A stretch of DNA of 64,000 nucleotides. Source: AP-15 sp963795485. GTDB taxonomy: Bacteria; Pseudomonadota; Alphaproteobacteria; ATCC43930; CGMCC-115725. Below are positions 16,102 to 25,336 of the stretch, in pieces (the first letter of the stretch is position 1; the number at the start of each line of letters is the position of its first letter). The DNA is taken from positions 248,001 through 312,000 of the forward strand of contig CAWCIL010000006.1 of assembly GCA_963795485.1 (NCBI GenBank), read 5' to 3'. The notes beneath the pieces are model-generated. The model searched no databases and was not told the origin of the DNA. It saw only the letters and a program-made list of their open reading frames with translations. Both the position numbers and the translations under genes were made by a program.

Positions 16102-16967
16102 TAGAACCGGCCTTCCTCGCCGAGCAGCCCGCGCGGCCGGACGAGCAGGACGAGCGCCATCAGCACATAAATCACCGCCTCGGAAGCGGACGGAAAGAAC
16201 ACGGTCGTGATCCCCGAGGCGACGCCGATCAGAAGCCCACCCAACAGAGTTCCCGGCAGGCTGCCGAGGCCGCCGATGATGATCGCGACAAAGCTCGGCA
16301 TGATCAGCGTGCTGCCGATTGTCGGCTGCAGCCCGAGCATGCCGGCGGCGAGCACGCCGGCAAGGCCGGCGAGGTAGATGCCCAGGCCGAAATTGAGGCT
16401 GCGAAGGATGCGGGTGTTCACGCCGAGCACCGACACCGTTTCCAGATCCAGGGTCCCGGCCCGGATGCGCATGCCGAGACGGGTGCGGTTCAGGATCAGA
16501 AACAACGCCGCGACCGCCGCAACCACCAGGACGACCATGAACAGGCGATAGCCGGTCAGGAAAAAGAACCGGCCGCTGAGCGGGCTCATCAGCCAATCGG
16601 GGACCGCAAAGGGTAGGGTCTGGGCGCCCCAAATAAAGCGCGTGCCGTCCTCCAGCATAAAGGCGAGGCCAAAGGTCAAGAGCAGGCTGTACAACGGATC
16701 GCGGCCGTATAGCGGGCGGATCAGAATGCGCTCGACCATCAGGCCGATCGCCGCGGTCAGGATCGGGGCGAGCGCGAGCGCACCCCAAAAGCCGAGATAG
16801 GGGGTCAGCGAAAACGCGATATAGGCGCCCAGCGCCAGAAAGCCGCCATGCGCGAAATTGATCACCCCGGTCAGGTTCAGGATCAGCGACAGACCGAGCG
16901 CCATCAGCGCGTAGAACGCGCCGATGATCAGCCCGTTGAACAGGTTGAACAGGATCAGCTGAGTCAT
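16101..16967 (-). CDS. livH: Branched-chain amino acid-type ABC transporter permease LivH
   Basis: 288 residues, normal for LivH, with eight or so hydrophobic segments. NGLIIGAFYALMALGLSLI and LTGVINFAHGGFLALGAY at the N-terminus, and GMRIRAGTLDLETVSVLGVN (ATPase-contact loop) then GLGSLPGTLLGGLLIG are diagnostic. It follows the binding-protein gene on the same strand and is coupled to livM at its stop. The gap upstream (16968-17001) and the tail of the binding-protein frame hold a dispersed repeat. Confidence 0.93.
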   Translation of the reverse strand: MTQLILFNLFNGLIIGAFYALMALGLSLILNLTGVINFAHGGFLALGAYIAFSLTPYLGFWGALALAPILTAAIGLMVERILIRPLYGRDPLYSLLLTFGLAFMLEDGTRFIWGAQTLPFAVPDWLMSPLSGRFFFLTGYRLFMVVLVVAAVAALFLILNRTRLGMRIRAGTLDLETVSVLGVNTRILRSLNFGLGIYLAGLAGVLAAGMLGLQPTIGSTLIMPSFVAIIIGGLGSLPGTLLGGLLIGVASGITTVFFPSASEAVIYVLMALVLLVRPRGLLGEEGRF

Positions 16968-16990
16968 GGTCGAAAGGCGCCCGAGGTCGT

Positions 16991-17050
16991 CCTCACCCGC
17001 CTCACTGTGCTCGGCGCCCTCTCGCGCGGTGCGGGAGAGGTGGGTGAGGG
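16991..17050. repeat. Dispersed intergenic inverted repeat, copy 2
   Basis: CCTCACCCGC...CCCTCTCGCG and GCGGGAGAGGTGGGTGAGGG form a long imperfect inverted repeat between the Liv binding-protein gene and livH. It resembles 57096-57216 and in part 7704-7765. Its position inside a transport operon suggests a processing or attenuation element that sets the binding protein above the membrane components, as REP-type repeats do elsewhere; this is inference. Confidence 0.55.
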
Positions 17051-18351
17051 TAGAGCCGCGCTGTTCGTAGAGAGATCATCAGCGGGGTCAAGCCGGCCAT
17101 TTGAGGTGGCAGCCGGTCTCGGCGACAGGCAAGAGCCGCATCGACGCCTTTGACCAGCTGATCGACGTGGAACAGATCTTCGGGCTCGGGGCCCTTCGCC
17201 ACCGCGTGGCCGACATAGAGCGTTGGCATCAGCTGATGGTTGCCGGCGCGATAAAAGGTGTCGTAGGGCATCAAGGCGATCTCCGGGGGCAGCTTGAAGC
17301 CTTCGAGCGCCTTGGCGAGCTTGAGCGGATCGAGCGTCTTCTCTTGGTTGGCGACCAGCGCGCAGGTCCAGGCCGCGGTATAGCCGAACCAATGGCGCGC
17401 GGTCGGCACCTTGCCGCCGTTGACCTTTCTGATCTCGGCGACGAATTCTTTGACGTGCGGCACGTTGGGCTGCACCCAGTACCATTCGAACACCCAGGTG
17501 CCGATGCGGGCGTCGGGCGGCAGGCCTTCGAGCACTTCGAGCTCCTGCTGCGCGCCGGCGATGTGGAAGCGCTTGTTGAGCCCGAACTCGACCGCCTGCT
17601 TCAAAGCGTTGACCGCGTCGTCGCCCGCCTGCAGGAAGATGATGACATCGGGATTCGCCGCCTGCGCTTTGATCAGATAGGACGAATAGTCGGTCGTGCC
17701 GAGCGGGGTCAGCGAAGCGCCGACTTCGGTGCCGCCGAACTTCTTCAGGTTCGCCTCAAAGCCCTGCTGCAAGGTGTGCCCGAAGGCGTAGTCGGGAGTA
17801 AGAAAATACCACCGCTTGCCGTATTTGCTCAGCAGTGTCTTCGACACCGCGTCGGTTTCCATCCGTGTCGTGTTGCACACGCGGAACACGTTCCAATGGC
17901 AATCGTTGCCGGTGACCCCGTCAGTATGGCCGCCGGTGACGATCAGCAATTTCTTCGCCTGGTTGGCGACCTCGCCGATCGCCAGCGCCATCGCCGAATT
18001 GACGTTGCCGAGCAGAAAATCGACCTTGTCGCGCTCGATCAGCTTGCGCGCCTTCTGCACCGCGATGCCGGTGTCGGCGCTGGTCGAATCCTCGACCAGG
18101 AGCTGGGTCTGGCGGCCGAGGATGCCGCCCTTGGCGTTAATCTGCGAAATCGCCAGCTGGCACCCGATCTGCTCGTTCTTGCCGAGCTCGGCATAGGTGC
18201 CGGTCAGCGGATCGTCGAGACCGAACTTGATGATGTCCGCGGCCCGCGCGGTGATCACGAAAGGTGCGGCGATTTGCGTGATTCCGGCGCCGACAGCCCC
18301 CTTGATCACGCTGCGGCGGTCGAATTTCTGCAAAAATGCGGCCTTGGTCAC
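17002..18351 (-). CDS. Liv-type ABC transporter substrate-binding protein, C-terminal frame doubtful
   Basis: The open frame codes 449 residues. A Tat-type signal, DRRSVIKGAVGAG, precedes a type I periplasmic binding fold: IKFGLDDPLTGTYAELG, NAKGGILGRQTQLLVEDST, and FLTPDYAFGHTLQQGFEANL. The protein captures a small ligand in the periplasm for LivHMGF. The last 45 residues, from about nucleotide 17130, are Arg/Pro-rich and run through a repeat. A one-base shift there would instead give ETGCHLKWPA and a stop at 17088-17090, a normal ending, with 420 residues. I judge the gene really ends at 17088 and that a single extra base was read. The ligand is unknown. Confidence 0.88.
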   Translation of the reverse strand: MTKAAFLQKFDRRSVIKGAVGAGITQIAAPFVITARAADIIKFGLDDPLTGTYAELGKNEQIGCQLAISQINAKGGILGRQTQLLVEDSTSADTGIAVQKARKLIERDKVDFLLGNVNSAMALAIGEVANQAKKLLIVTGGHTDGVTGNDCHWNVFRVCNTTRMETDAVSKTLLSKYGKRWYFLTPDYAFGHTLQQGFEANLKKFGGTEVGASLTPLGTTDYSSYLIKAQAANPDVIIFLQAGDDAVNALKQAVEFGLNKRFHIAGAQQELEVLEGLPPDARIGTWVFEWYWVQPNVPHVKEFVAEIRKVNGGKVPTARHWFGYTAAWTCALVANQEKTLDPLKLAKALEGFKLPPEIALMPYDTFYRAGNHQLMPTLYVGHAVAKGPEPEDLFHVDQLVKGVDAALACRRDRLPPQMAGLTPLMISLRTARLYPHPPLPHRARGRRAQ

Positions 18352-18610
18352 GACGATCCTCCCAGTTGTGGCGGTTTATGTTCGGTTTGTCGGCGAGCGA
18401 GAGCACACGCCGACCCGCGTCTATACCCCGACGACCGTCAACGTGTCGCCTGTTTCAAATGTCGCCGGCGGGTTTGCGACGCTTATCTCGCGATCGCTCA
18501 GAGATCGGCGTGGCCGGACCGATGTTGCGGAAATTCGGCCTCAGGCTAGGCCGGGCTTTGGCCTTTCCACCAATGCGAAGTCGTGGTCTGCTGTTGGCCG
18601 CAGAGGAGCG

Positions 18611-19765
18611 ATGACCATCCCGACCGATCCCGCCCCGCTTTATCGATGCCCGGCCTGCGGGCGGAGCTGGACCGCCGACCAACCGCGCTGGCGGTGCGAT
18701 TGCGGCAGCCCCTTAGACCTGATGCCCGGGCATGGGCTGCGCCACGCCGATATCGTCCCGAGCGAGGCCTCGCTATGGCGCTATGCGGCGGCACTGGCGG
18801 TGCGCGACCCGCCATGCGTGTCGCTCGGCGAGGGCTGGACCCCGCTGGTGCGCCGCGACTGGCAGGGTGTACCTATCTGGTTCAAGCTCGAATCGCAGAT
18901 GCCGACCGGTTCGTTCAAGGACCGCGGCACGGCAGTCATGATCAATCACCTTCTGGAGGTCGGGGTCGGGCCGATCCACGAGGATTCGTCGGGCAACGCC
19001 GGGTCTTCGATCGCGACCTACGCGGCTGCTGGCGGCATCCCTTGCCGGATTTACGTCCCGCCGCCGCTCCGCGCGCCAAGCTGGTGCAGATCGCCGCCGC
19101 CGGCGCGGATGTTCGCGCAATCCCCGGGACCCGCCAGGCGGTGACCGAGGCGGCGCTCGCCGCCGCCGGCGAAAGCTTTTATGCGAGCCATAACTGGCAC
19201 CCCTATTTTATCGAGGGCACCAAGACCCTGGCGTTCGAATTCTGGGAGCAGCTGGGTTATCGGCGTACCCGACAACATCCTGGTGCCGACCGGCTACGGC
19301 AGCAATATCCTGGGCCTCGAACGCGGCTTCGACGAGCTCGAAAGGGCCGGCGAAATTGGCAGCCGACCGCGGCTGTTCGCGGTTCAGGCGGCAAATTGCG
19401 CGGCGTTCGCGGCGGCCTGGGAGGCCGGCGCCGACGGGTTGGTGCCGTTCGCCGCCGCTCCGACCGTCGCCGACGGAATCGCCACGACGCGGCCGGTGCG
19501 TGCGGCGGCGGTGTTGCGCGCATTGCGCCACTCGCGGGGGGGCGTCGTCGCCGTTCCGGAGGCAGAGATCGCGCCGGCACTTGCCGCACTCGGCCGGCTC
19601 GGGCTCTTCGTCGAGCCCACCGCGGCCACCGCTGGCGCTGCGCTGACCCGGCTGATGCGCGACGGCACGATCAAGCCCGGCGAGACGACGGTCGCGGTGC
19701 TGACCGGCTCCGGCCTCAAGGCGGCCGACCGTATCGGCGACCTGCTCGGCATCCACCAGGAATAA
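18611..19765 (+). CDS. Threonine synthase-like PLP-dependent enzyme, two compensating frameshifts
   Basis: Starts MTIPTDPAPLYRCPACGRS after a GAGGAG sequence. A zinc-ribbon-like N-terminus (CPAC...CDCG) precedes the PLP fold: QMPTGSFKDRG holds the Schiff-base Lys, DSSGNAGSSIATYAA the phosphate/substrate loop, VPTGYGSNILG the glycine-rich loop. At about 19066 one base is missing, and at about 19257 one is extra; the 190-base block between reads in another frame as PRAKLVQIAAAGADV and ASHNWHPYFIEGTKT, which is normal family sequence. With both corrected the product has 384 residues. It converts O-phosphohomoserine to threonine if a true ThrC; paralogues of unknown substrate share the layout. 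Confidence 0.85.
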
Positions 19766-19812
19766 AACGCCCGGCCTCGCGGGGCGATGAGTGGGCGTCG
19801 TGCTCGGGCAAT

Positions 19813-20200
19813 TCAATACCGCAGGATCGCCGCGGGGAGACCGGGCGGCGGAAGCGCGTCGCGTGCGACCAGCATGACCCGGCCGCCCTGGCGCAGGGTC
19901 ATCCGGGCGGCGTAGTCGAGCAGGTCGACAGCGCCTTCCACGGCCTGCGAGTGGCCGACGATCCGATCGGCCACTTCGTCGAAATCGCCCCAGAGGTGCT
20001 CGTCGCCGCCGAGGAATAGCGTGTCGACCCGGGCATAACGCGCCGCGCGGACGATTTCATCGGGCTTGGTCGTCGCCTGGGTGCTGCCGAGCCTTGTGTT
20101 GAGGCGATCGAGAGCGACATTGCGGGCCGCCGACTGCGAGCGAGATGGCGGGTCGGGCCTCGATCGCCACCAGTTCGTCGAAATCGCTGCTGCTGAACAT
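19813..20200 (-). pseudogene. Remnant of a baeRF-type (bacterial eRF1-like) gene with internal deletion
   Basis: The ATG at 20198-20200 opens MFSSSDFDELVAIEARPAI, resembling the start of baeRF-family proteins, then the frame runs into nonsense and stops. In another frame the C-terminal end of the same family follows: GRVDTLF-like RVDTLFLGGDEHLWGDFD, VDLLDYAARMTLRQGG, and the terminal AAILRY. Family members are some 350 residues, so most of the middle is missing. Whether the deletion is genomic or an assembly gap cannot be told. The family is thought to act in translation or ribosome rescue, but function is unproven. Confidence 0.65.
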
Positions 20201-20327
20201 GATCGACCTCGATTGAGAAGGTTTACCTTCGGAACCTCGGAACAGGAGCCGGCGTTCCTCGGCCGGCCCACCGGCCTGTCGCGGCGATCGAGGTTGCCGA
20301 TCCGGTTCGGCGTCGTGGGCTGTGGAG

Positions 20328-22340
20328 CTATTCGTGCTTCTCTTCGGGCTTGCCGCCGCGGGCGGGTGGCGCATGCGCCGCCGGGGGATGCGGCACCGCT
20401 GCGGCCGGCCGCGCGGCCGGCGGATGGGCCACCGGTGCCGGACGGGCGACGGCCGGGTGGGCCACCGGGGCTGGCGGGCGAACCACGACAGGCGCCGGGC
20501 GGCCAACCGGGGCCGGGCGGGCAGCGGGGACCGGGCGGGCAACGGGAGCCGGCGGGCGGATGACCTGCGCCTGGGGATGGGGCGCCGCGACCGGTCGCGG
20601 CGATGCTGCCGGGTGGGCTTCGTTAAGCGCCGCGGGGCGACGTTCGGGGCTAGCCGCGGGCCGCGGCGGGACTTCGCGCCGAACCGCAGCCGCGCCCGGT
20701 CGTCCCGGCGCGGGCAGGGCCGCCGTGTTCGGCACCCCGGCCGGATGCGCGGTGCCGCGTTCGGGCGTTCCCGGCGCCGGCGTTTTCGCCTCACCGATGG
20801 CCGCGGGAGCATGAGGCCCATGCTCGTTGGCGTTGGCCGCGCCGGGGCGCGGCGGAATGGCGGCGGTGTTGGCCGGCGCGGGCGGGTGGCCGGGCCCAGG
20901 GCCGTGCCCCGCGGGCGTTCCCGGCGGGTGGGCGGCTGCCCCCGGCAGGCTCGCCGCCGCCGTTCCCGGACGACCGGGCGGCGGGACGCCCGGACCCTTC
21001 GGCACCGGGCGTGTCGTCGTCGGGCCGCGCACCGCCACGGCCGCGGGCCTTGCGGCCGGCCTCACCGCGGGCGGATGCAGCACGACCGGCGCCTTCGCCA
21101 GTGCGGCGGGGGCGACGTGCAGCGCGTGCGGCGCCACCGGCTGGGCGTTGGCGAAGACCTGCTGCGGCACCACCGTAGCAAACCGCCGGTTGGCGAAATT
21201 TCCGTTCGTGGCCTGCGCCGGCGGCGCTCCGTTCGATCGCGTCACAATGGTGTTGATGTCCCGTACGTTGGCGCGATTGACGTTGCGGATGTAGTTCTGG
21301 TTGTGGGTGTAGCTCGGCCAATAGGGCTCGTTTGGCGCAAGCGGGAACCAGCCGACCGAAGGTCCCCCGCCGCCGGCGATGAACCCGCCCGCCGCTGCGC
21401 CGACAAAGGCGACGAGTGCGGGCGCGTAGACCGGCTGCGGCACGTATTGGCCGGGTACCCAGCCCCAGCGATTGTCCATATAGGCCCAGCGGCCATAGTG
21501 AAACGGCGCGAAGCCCCAAGGCTGCTGGTCGACCCAGGTCCAGCCCCAGGGCTGCACCCAGACCCAGCGGCCGTCGCGATAGGGCGCCCAATTCGCCGGC
21601 TCCTGGCTCGGATACCAGACTTCGCCATATTGCGGGCTCGTCTGCCAGCCGCCGTATTGGTCGAGATCGGCGTAGCCGGTCATCTGCGGCGAAACGTAGT
21701 GGGTCGCCGCTGCTACCTGGCTCTGCTGATAGTCGCGCGAGCGGGCCCAGGCGACGAACGCATCGGGAGCGGCGCGCGCGACCTGTACCGTGACCGGGTT
21801 CGACCCGCTGAGCACCGCGGTGTCGCCGGGGTTGACGCCGGTGTCGGCGCTGCCGCCGACAAAGCGGGCGCTGCCGGCGAACACGGCGACGCGGGCCGGC
21901 TGGTTCGCGGCGCCGGCGTCAATGTCGTAAGCCCCGGGCTGCAGCAGCCAGACGGCACCCTGCGGCAGGTCGATCTCAAAGCTCTGGCCGGCCTCGAGCT
22001 GACGCAGATGCAGGTAGAGCGCGCCCTGCGGAATGCCGATCTGTGCGACCTGCTCGTTCAGGTCGGTCACGTCGATCTCGGTGCCGCCGGCCATGTCGAC
22101 CGTGCTGGGGCCGATCTGAAGCTCGGCGCGGGCCTGCGGATCGGTCCAGAACGAGCCGCCGGTCGCGACCGGATAATTGACCCCCGCCGCCGACCACTGG
22201 GTTTCGCCGGCGGTGTGGAACGCGATCGTGCCGGAAACGTAGCTGACGCTGCCGACGCGGGCCGGGGGCTCCTGTTGCTGCGCCAGCGCCGGCTGGGCGA
22301 CAGCAAGTCCAAGGAGCGCGAAAATCAACCGGAGGGACAT
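20328..22340 (-). CDS. Secreted FecR-domain/DUF6600 protein with Pro/Ala-rich tail
   Basis: 670 residues. A signal peptide (IFALLGLAVAQPALAQ) is followed by a FecR-like domain at about residues 30-200 (GSVSYVSGTIAFHTAGETQW, TEIDVTDLNEQV) and Trp/Tyr-rich DUF6600 sequence at about 235-310 (GEVWYPSQEPANWAPYRDGR, WGWTWVDQQPWGFAPFHYGR). The last 260 residues are Pro/Ala-rich with loose repeats (VARPVPAARPAPVGRPAP), probably extended in the periplasm or through the cell wall layer. FecR-type domains are usually in regulatory or structural envelope proteins; the function is unknown. The tail, not the folded part, produces strong false open frames on the other strand. Confidence 0.85.
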   Translation of the reverse strand: MSLRLIFALLGLAVAQPALAQQQEPPARVGSVSYVSGTIAFHTAGETQWSAAGVNYPVATGGSFWTDPQARAELQIGPSTVDMAGGTEIDVTDLNEQVAQIGIPQGALYLHLRQLEAGQSFEIDLPQGAVWLLQPGAYDIDAGAANQPARVAVFAGSARFVGGSADTGVNPGDTAVLSGSNPVTVQVARAAPDAFVAWARSRDYQQSQVAAATHYVSPQMTGYADLDQYGGWQTSPQYGEVWYPSQEPANWAPYRDGRWVWVQPWGWTWVDQQPWGFAPFHYGRWAYMDNRWGWVPGQYVPQPVYAPALVAFVGAAAGGFIAGGGGPSVGWFPLAPNEPYWPSYTHNQNYIRNVNRANVRDINTIVTRSNGAPPAQATNGNFANRRFATVVPQQVFANAQPVAPHALHVAPAALAKAPVVLHPPAVRPAARPAAVAVRGPTTTRPVPKGPGVPPPGRPGTAAASLPGAAAHPPGTPAGHGPGPGHPPAPANTAAIPPRPGAANANEHGPHAPAAIGEAKTPAPGTPERGTAHPAGVPNTAALPAPGRPGAAAVRREVPPRPAASPERRPAALNEAHPAASPRPVAAPHPQAQVIRPPAPVARPVPAARPAPVGRPAPVVVRPPAPVAHPAVARPAPVAHPPAARPAAAVPHPPAAHAPPARGGKPEEKHE

Positions 22341-22427
22341 GGATCACCGATGTTGCTGGCCTGATAGCGCTAACGGCGCGATTGAGGCGAGTTTGAGGCA
22401 GGCGCGACGACAATGCGGCGCCGGCGT

Positions 22428-23598
22428 CTAATTTCGGGCGATCAGGCTGCGGCCGATGATCTGTCGGTGGATCTGGTTGGTGCCTTCCCAGATCTGGGTG
22501 ATCTTGGCGTCGCGCATCAGCCGCTCGACCCGATATTCCTTGATATAGCCGTAGCCGCCATAGAGCTGCACCGCCTCGGTCGTCATCCGCATCGCCAGGT
22601 CGGACGCGCGCAATTTCAGGATCGAGGCTTCCGCTGCGAAATCCGACGCACCCTGATCGACCAGCCGGGCGACGTGCCACAACCAGCTCTCGCACAACGC
22701 CAGCTCGGCGGCGAGGTCGGCGAGCAGGAACTGGATGCCCTGGAACTCGATGATCCGCCGGCCCGACTGGCGCCGCTCGTTGACGTAGGCGACGGCATCC
22801 TCGAAGGCGGCGCGGGCGATGCCGAGCGCATGGGCGGCAACACTCGGCCGCGACTTGTTCAAGGACGCCAGCAGCAAGGGCAGGCCGGCGCCGGGCCCGG
22901 CCAGCAGATTGGCGCGGGGCACCACACATGTCCTCGAAGGCGAGCGCCGCGGTCGAGGAAGCGCGATGCCCCATCTTGTCCTCTGTGCGCAGCACGCTGA
23001 AGCCCGGGGTGCCTTTTTCGAGGACCAGCGCCGAGATCGCTTTGCGGCCATCCTCGATCCCGGCCCATTTGCCGAACACCAGGATCAGCTCGGCGACATC
23101 GCCATTGGTGATGAAGGTCTTGCCGCCCGAGACGACGATCGCGTCGCCCGACGGGGTGAAGCGGGTGGTCATATGGGTCGCATCCGAGCCGGCCTCGGGC
23201 TCGGTGATCGCCAGTGCCGCGAGCGCGCCCTCGGCGACGCGCGGCAGCAGGCGCCGCTTCTGCTCCTCGCTGCCGAAGTCGATCAGCGGCCTGGTTGCAT
23301 GAAAGTTCGTCGCCCAAATGATCCCGGTCGAGGCGCAGGCCTGGCTCAGCTCGCGCACGCAGGCGAGATAGGCGGCATAGGAGAACGCCGCCCCGCCATA
23401 GGCCTCGGGCACGAACATCGCGTTGAGGCCGAGCGCGTTGATGTCGCGGACATTGTCCCACGGGAATTCGCCCGAGCGGTCGTGAGCCGCGGCCCGCGGC
23501 CCGATCCGCTCGCGCGCCAAGGCGCGCACGCTGTCGAGAAGCTGCGCCTCCTCGGCCGACACGGCCGGCACCGCGTCGATGCGGTCGAACAGCTTCAT
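22428..23598 (-). CDS. Acyl-CoA dehydrogenase, one frameshift
   Basis: Starts MKLFDRIDAVPAVSAEEAQL at the ATG at 23596-23598. Domains in order: N-terminal helical (ALARERIGPRAAAHDR), beta domain with ALAITEPEAGSDATHM and FITNGDVAELILVFG, then the C-terminal helical domain with YGGYGYIKEYRVERLMRDAK and IWEGTNQIHRQIIG, where the Glu is the catalytic base. At about 22930 one extra base moves the frame; removing it continues FEDM into VVPRANLLAGPGAG and gives 389 residues, the family norm. It is an FAD enzyme of acyl-CoA oxidation. moaB is 33 bases upstream on the same strand. Confidence 0.9.
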
Positions 23599-23631
23599 CG
23601 CCCGGGCCGCCGCCACCGCAGCCCGGCGCTC

Positions 23632-24165
23632 TCAATGCTCCTGCAGGCGCGGCATCAGCTCGACGAAATTGCATGGCCGGAAGCGGTTGTCGAGCTGATG
23701 GACGAGGATGTCCTGCCAAGCGTCGCGGCAGGCGCCGGGCGACCCCGGCAATGCGAACAGATAGGTGCCGCCGGCGACCCCGGCCGTCGCCCGGCTCTGG
23801 ATCGTCGAGGTCCCGATCTTCTGGTAGCTGAGCCAACGGAACAGCTCGCCAAAACCGGCGATCTCCTTTTCGTAGACCTGGTGAAACGCTTCGGGCGTCA
23901 CGTCGCGTCCGGTGACCCCGGTGCCGCCGGTCGAGATCACGACGTCGATCTGCGGGTCGACGATCCAGGCCTTGAGCTGCGCCACGATCGCGTCCTGGTC
24001 GTCGCGCACGATCCGCCGCGCGGCGATCTGGTGCCCGGCCCCGGTCGCCAAGTCGGCAAGCGTGTCGCCGGAGCGGTCCTGGGCCGCGTCGCGGGTGTCC
24101 GACACCGTCAGCAACGCGATGTTGACGGGCAGGAAGGGGCGGGTTTCATCGAGCCGGCCGGGCAT
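23632..24165 (-). CDS. moaB: Molybdenum cofactor biosynthesis protein B
   Basis: 177 residues of the MoaB/MogA fold: VNIALLTVSDTRD at the start, VISTGGTGVTGRDVTPEA with the conserved GGTG loop, FRWLSYQKIG, and YLFALPGSPGACRDAW. This is the MoaB-type length and ending. It adenylates or otherwise handles molybdopterin in cofactor synthesis. It lies between the glycosylase gene upstream and the acyl-CoA dehydrogenase downstream, all on the minus strand. Confidence 0.93.
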   Translation of the reverse strand: MPGRLDETRPFLPVNIALLTVSDTRDAAQDRSGDTLADLATGAGHQIAARRIVRDDQDAIVAQLKAWIVDPQIDVVISTGGTGVTGRDVTPEAFHQVYEKEIAGFGELFRWLSYQKIGTSTIQSRATAGVAGGTYLFALPGSPGACRDAWQDILVHQLDNRFRPCNFVELMPRLQEH

Positions 24166-24219
24166 GGCGATCGCTCCATCTGACGATGCGCCGAAGATAG
24201 CCCGGCCGCGCGCCGGCGG

Positions 24220-25125
24220 CTAGCCGGGCCCTGGCTCGGCTCGCAGCAGCGCGTCGAGGCGGGCGCGCAGGGCCAGCAAATCGTGCCAGGCCTCACGCTT
24301 GCGCTCCGGGGTGCGCAGCAGAAACGATGGATGGAACATCGGCAAAGTCGGCACCGGCCGGTCGAGCCCGGGAATGGCGAGATCGAACCAGCGGCCGCGC
24401 AACCGGGTGATGCCGGGGCCGGGCGGCAGAAGCGCGCGGGCCGCGGTGCCGCCGGCCAGCACCAGCACCTTGGGCCGGACCAACGCAACCTGGCGCAGCA
24501 CGAAGGGCAGGCAGGCGGCGATCTCGTCGGCAGTCGGGGTGCGGTTGCCGGGCGGACGCCAGTAGATCGCGTTGGTGATCAAGACATCCTGTCGGCCGAG
24601 GCCGATCGCCGCCAGCATGCGGTCGAGCAGCTGCCCGGCGCGCCCGACGAAGGGTCGCCCGATCCGGTCCTCATCAGCCCCCGGGGCCTCGCCGATGATC
24701 ATGACGGGTGCCGCGGGATTGCCGTCGGCGATGACCGTGTTGGTCGCGGTGCGCTTCAAGGCGCAGCCCTCGAACCCGCTGATGGCGGCTTCGAGTTCGG
24801 CCAGCGTCTGGGCGCCGGCCGCCAAGAACCGCGCCGATTGCGCCGCTTCGCCCGGCGAGTCGGCAAAGGCTGCCGGCGGTGACGCCGCAATCGCGGGCGC
24901 CGAGGGTGGCAGGCTCGGCTTCGCCGCCCGGTCGGCAGAAGCCGGCGGAGGCGGCACGGCCAGCCGGTTCACCGGTGCTTCGGCGATCGCCTCGTCCGCG
25001 CCCATTTCGACCTGCCAGCGCAGCAGCGCCAGTGCCCTCGCAGGATCGCCCGTCGTCGACCTGTCCTCCGGGGATGATGCCATCGGCGCCACACTATCAT
25101 CATCATCGAACGGACGGCCTGACAT
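24220..25125 (-). CDS. Uracil-DNA glycosylase family protein (type 4-like)
   Basis: 301 residues from the ATG at 25123-25125; codons upstream are Arg-rich and do not fit. The first 100 residues are Ala/Pro-rich. The glycosylase domain has GEAPGADEDRIGRPFVGRAG (uracil-pocket motif), TNAIYWRPPGNRTP, KVLVLAGGTAARAL and MFHPSFLLR (C-terminal motif). The enzyme removes uracil from DNA. Classic type 4 members bind a 4Fe-4S cluster with four Cys, including a CxxC; here I see only GCALKR and AACLPF, so the cluster may be absent or altered, which appears common in alphaproteobacterial relatives. It is preceded by the divergent RND operon. Confidence 0.85.
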   Translation of the reverse strand: MSGRPFDDDDSVAPMASSPEDRSTTGDPARALALLRWQVEMGADEAIAEAPVNRLAVPPPPASADRAAKPSLPPSAPAIAASPPAAFADSPGEAAQSARFLAAGAQTLAELEAAISGFEGCALKRTATNTVIADGNPAAPVMIIGEAPGADEDRIGRPFVGRAGQLLDRMLAAIGLGRQDVLITNAIYWRPPGNRTPTADEIAACLPFVLRQVALVRPKVLVLAGGTAARALLPPGPGITRLRGRWFDLAIPGLDRPVPTLPMFHPSFLLRTPERKREAWHDLLALRARLDALLRAEPGPG

Positions 25126-25288
25126 CTGATCCGACGCCTGTCGCTTGCTTTGCCGCTGCGGCCGAAATGGGCGCCGTGAGCTGCGTGCCGGCTCGTCGGG
25201 GATGCGGGGCGACCGGCTGCGACGTTTCGCGCACGCTGGGTCAGGAACTGGCGGGATGGACAAGCTGCCGCAGAATCTATAGGGTTTA

Positions 25289-25299
25289 TCTATGATAGA
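25289..25299. promoter_or_regulatory. AT-rich palindrome in the RND operon promoter region
   Basis: TCTATGATAGA (TCTA, TGA spacer, TAGA) sits in an AT-rich 45-base stretch just before the adaptor gene, in an otherwise GC-rich window. The MarR regulator at the end of the operon is a natural candidate ligand. The site is short and its function is inferred. Confidence 0.3.
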
Positions 25300-25336
25300 C
25301 TTTCATTAACTTTAATAACCAAGGGAGTCGTTTGGC

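Noticed and set aside
17101..18549. A 482-codon plus-strand frame opposite the Liv binding protein
   Set aside because: Complementary shadow; it has no signal or domain and ignores the promoter region of the operon.
20322..22364. A 680-codon open frame on the plus strand opposite the DUF6600 gene
   Set aside because: It is Arg/Gly-rich shadow sequence of a GC-rich coding strand; the minus frame has a signal peptide, known domains and normal codon use.
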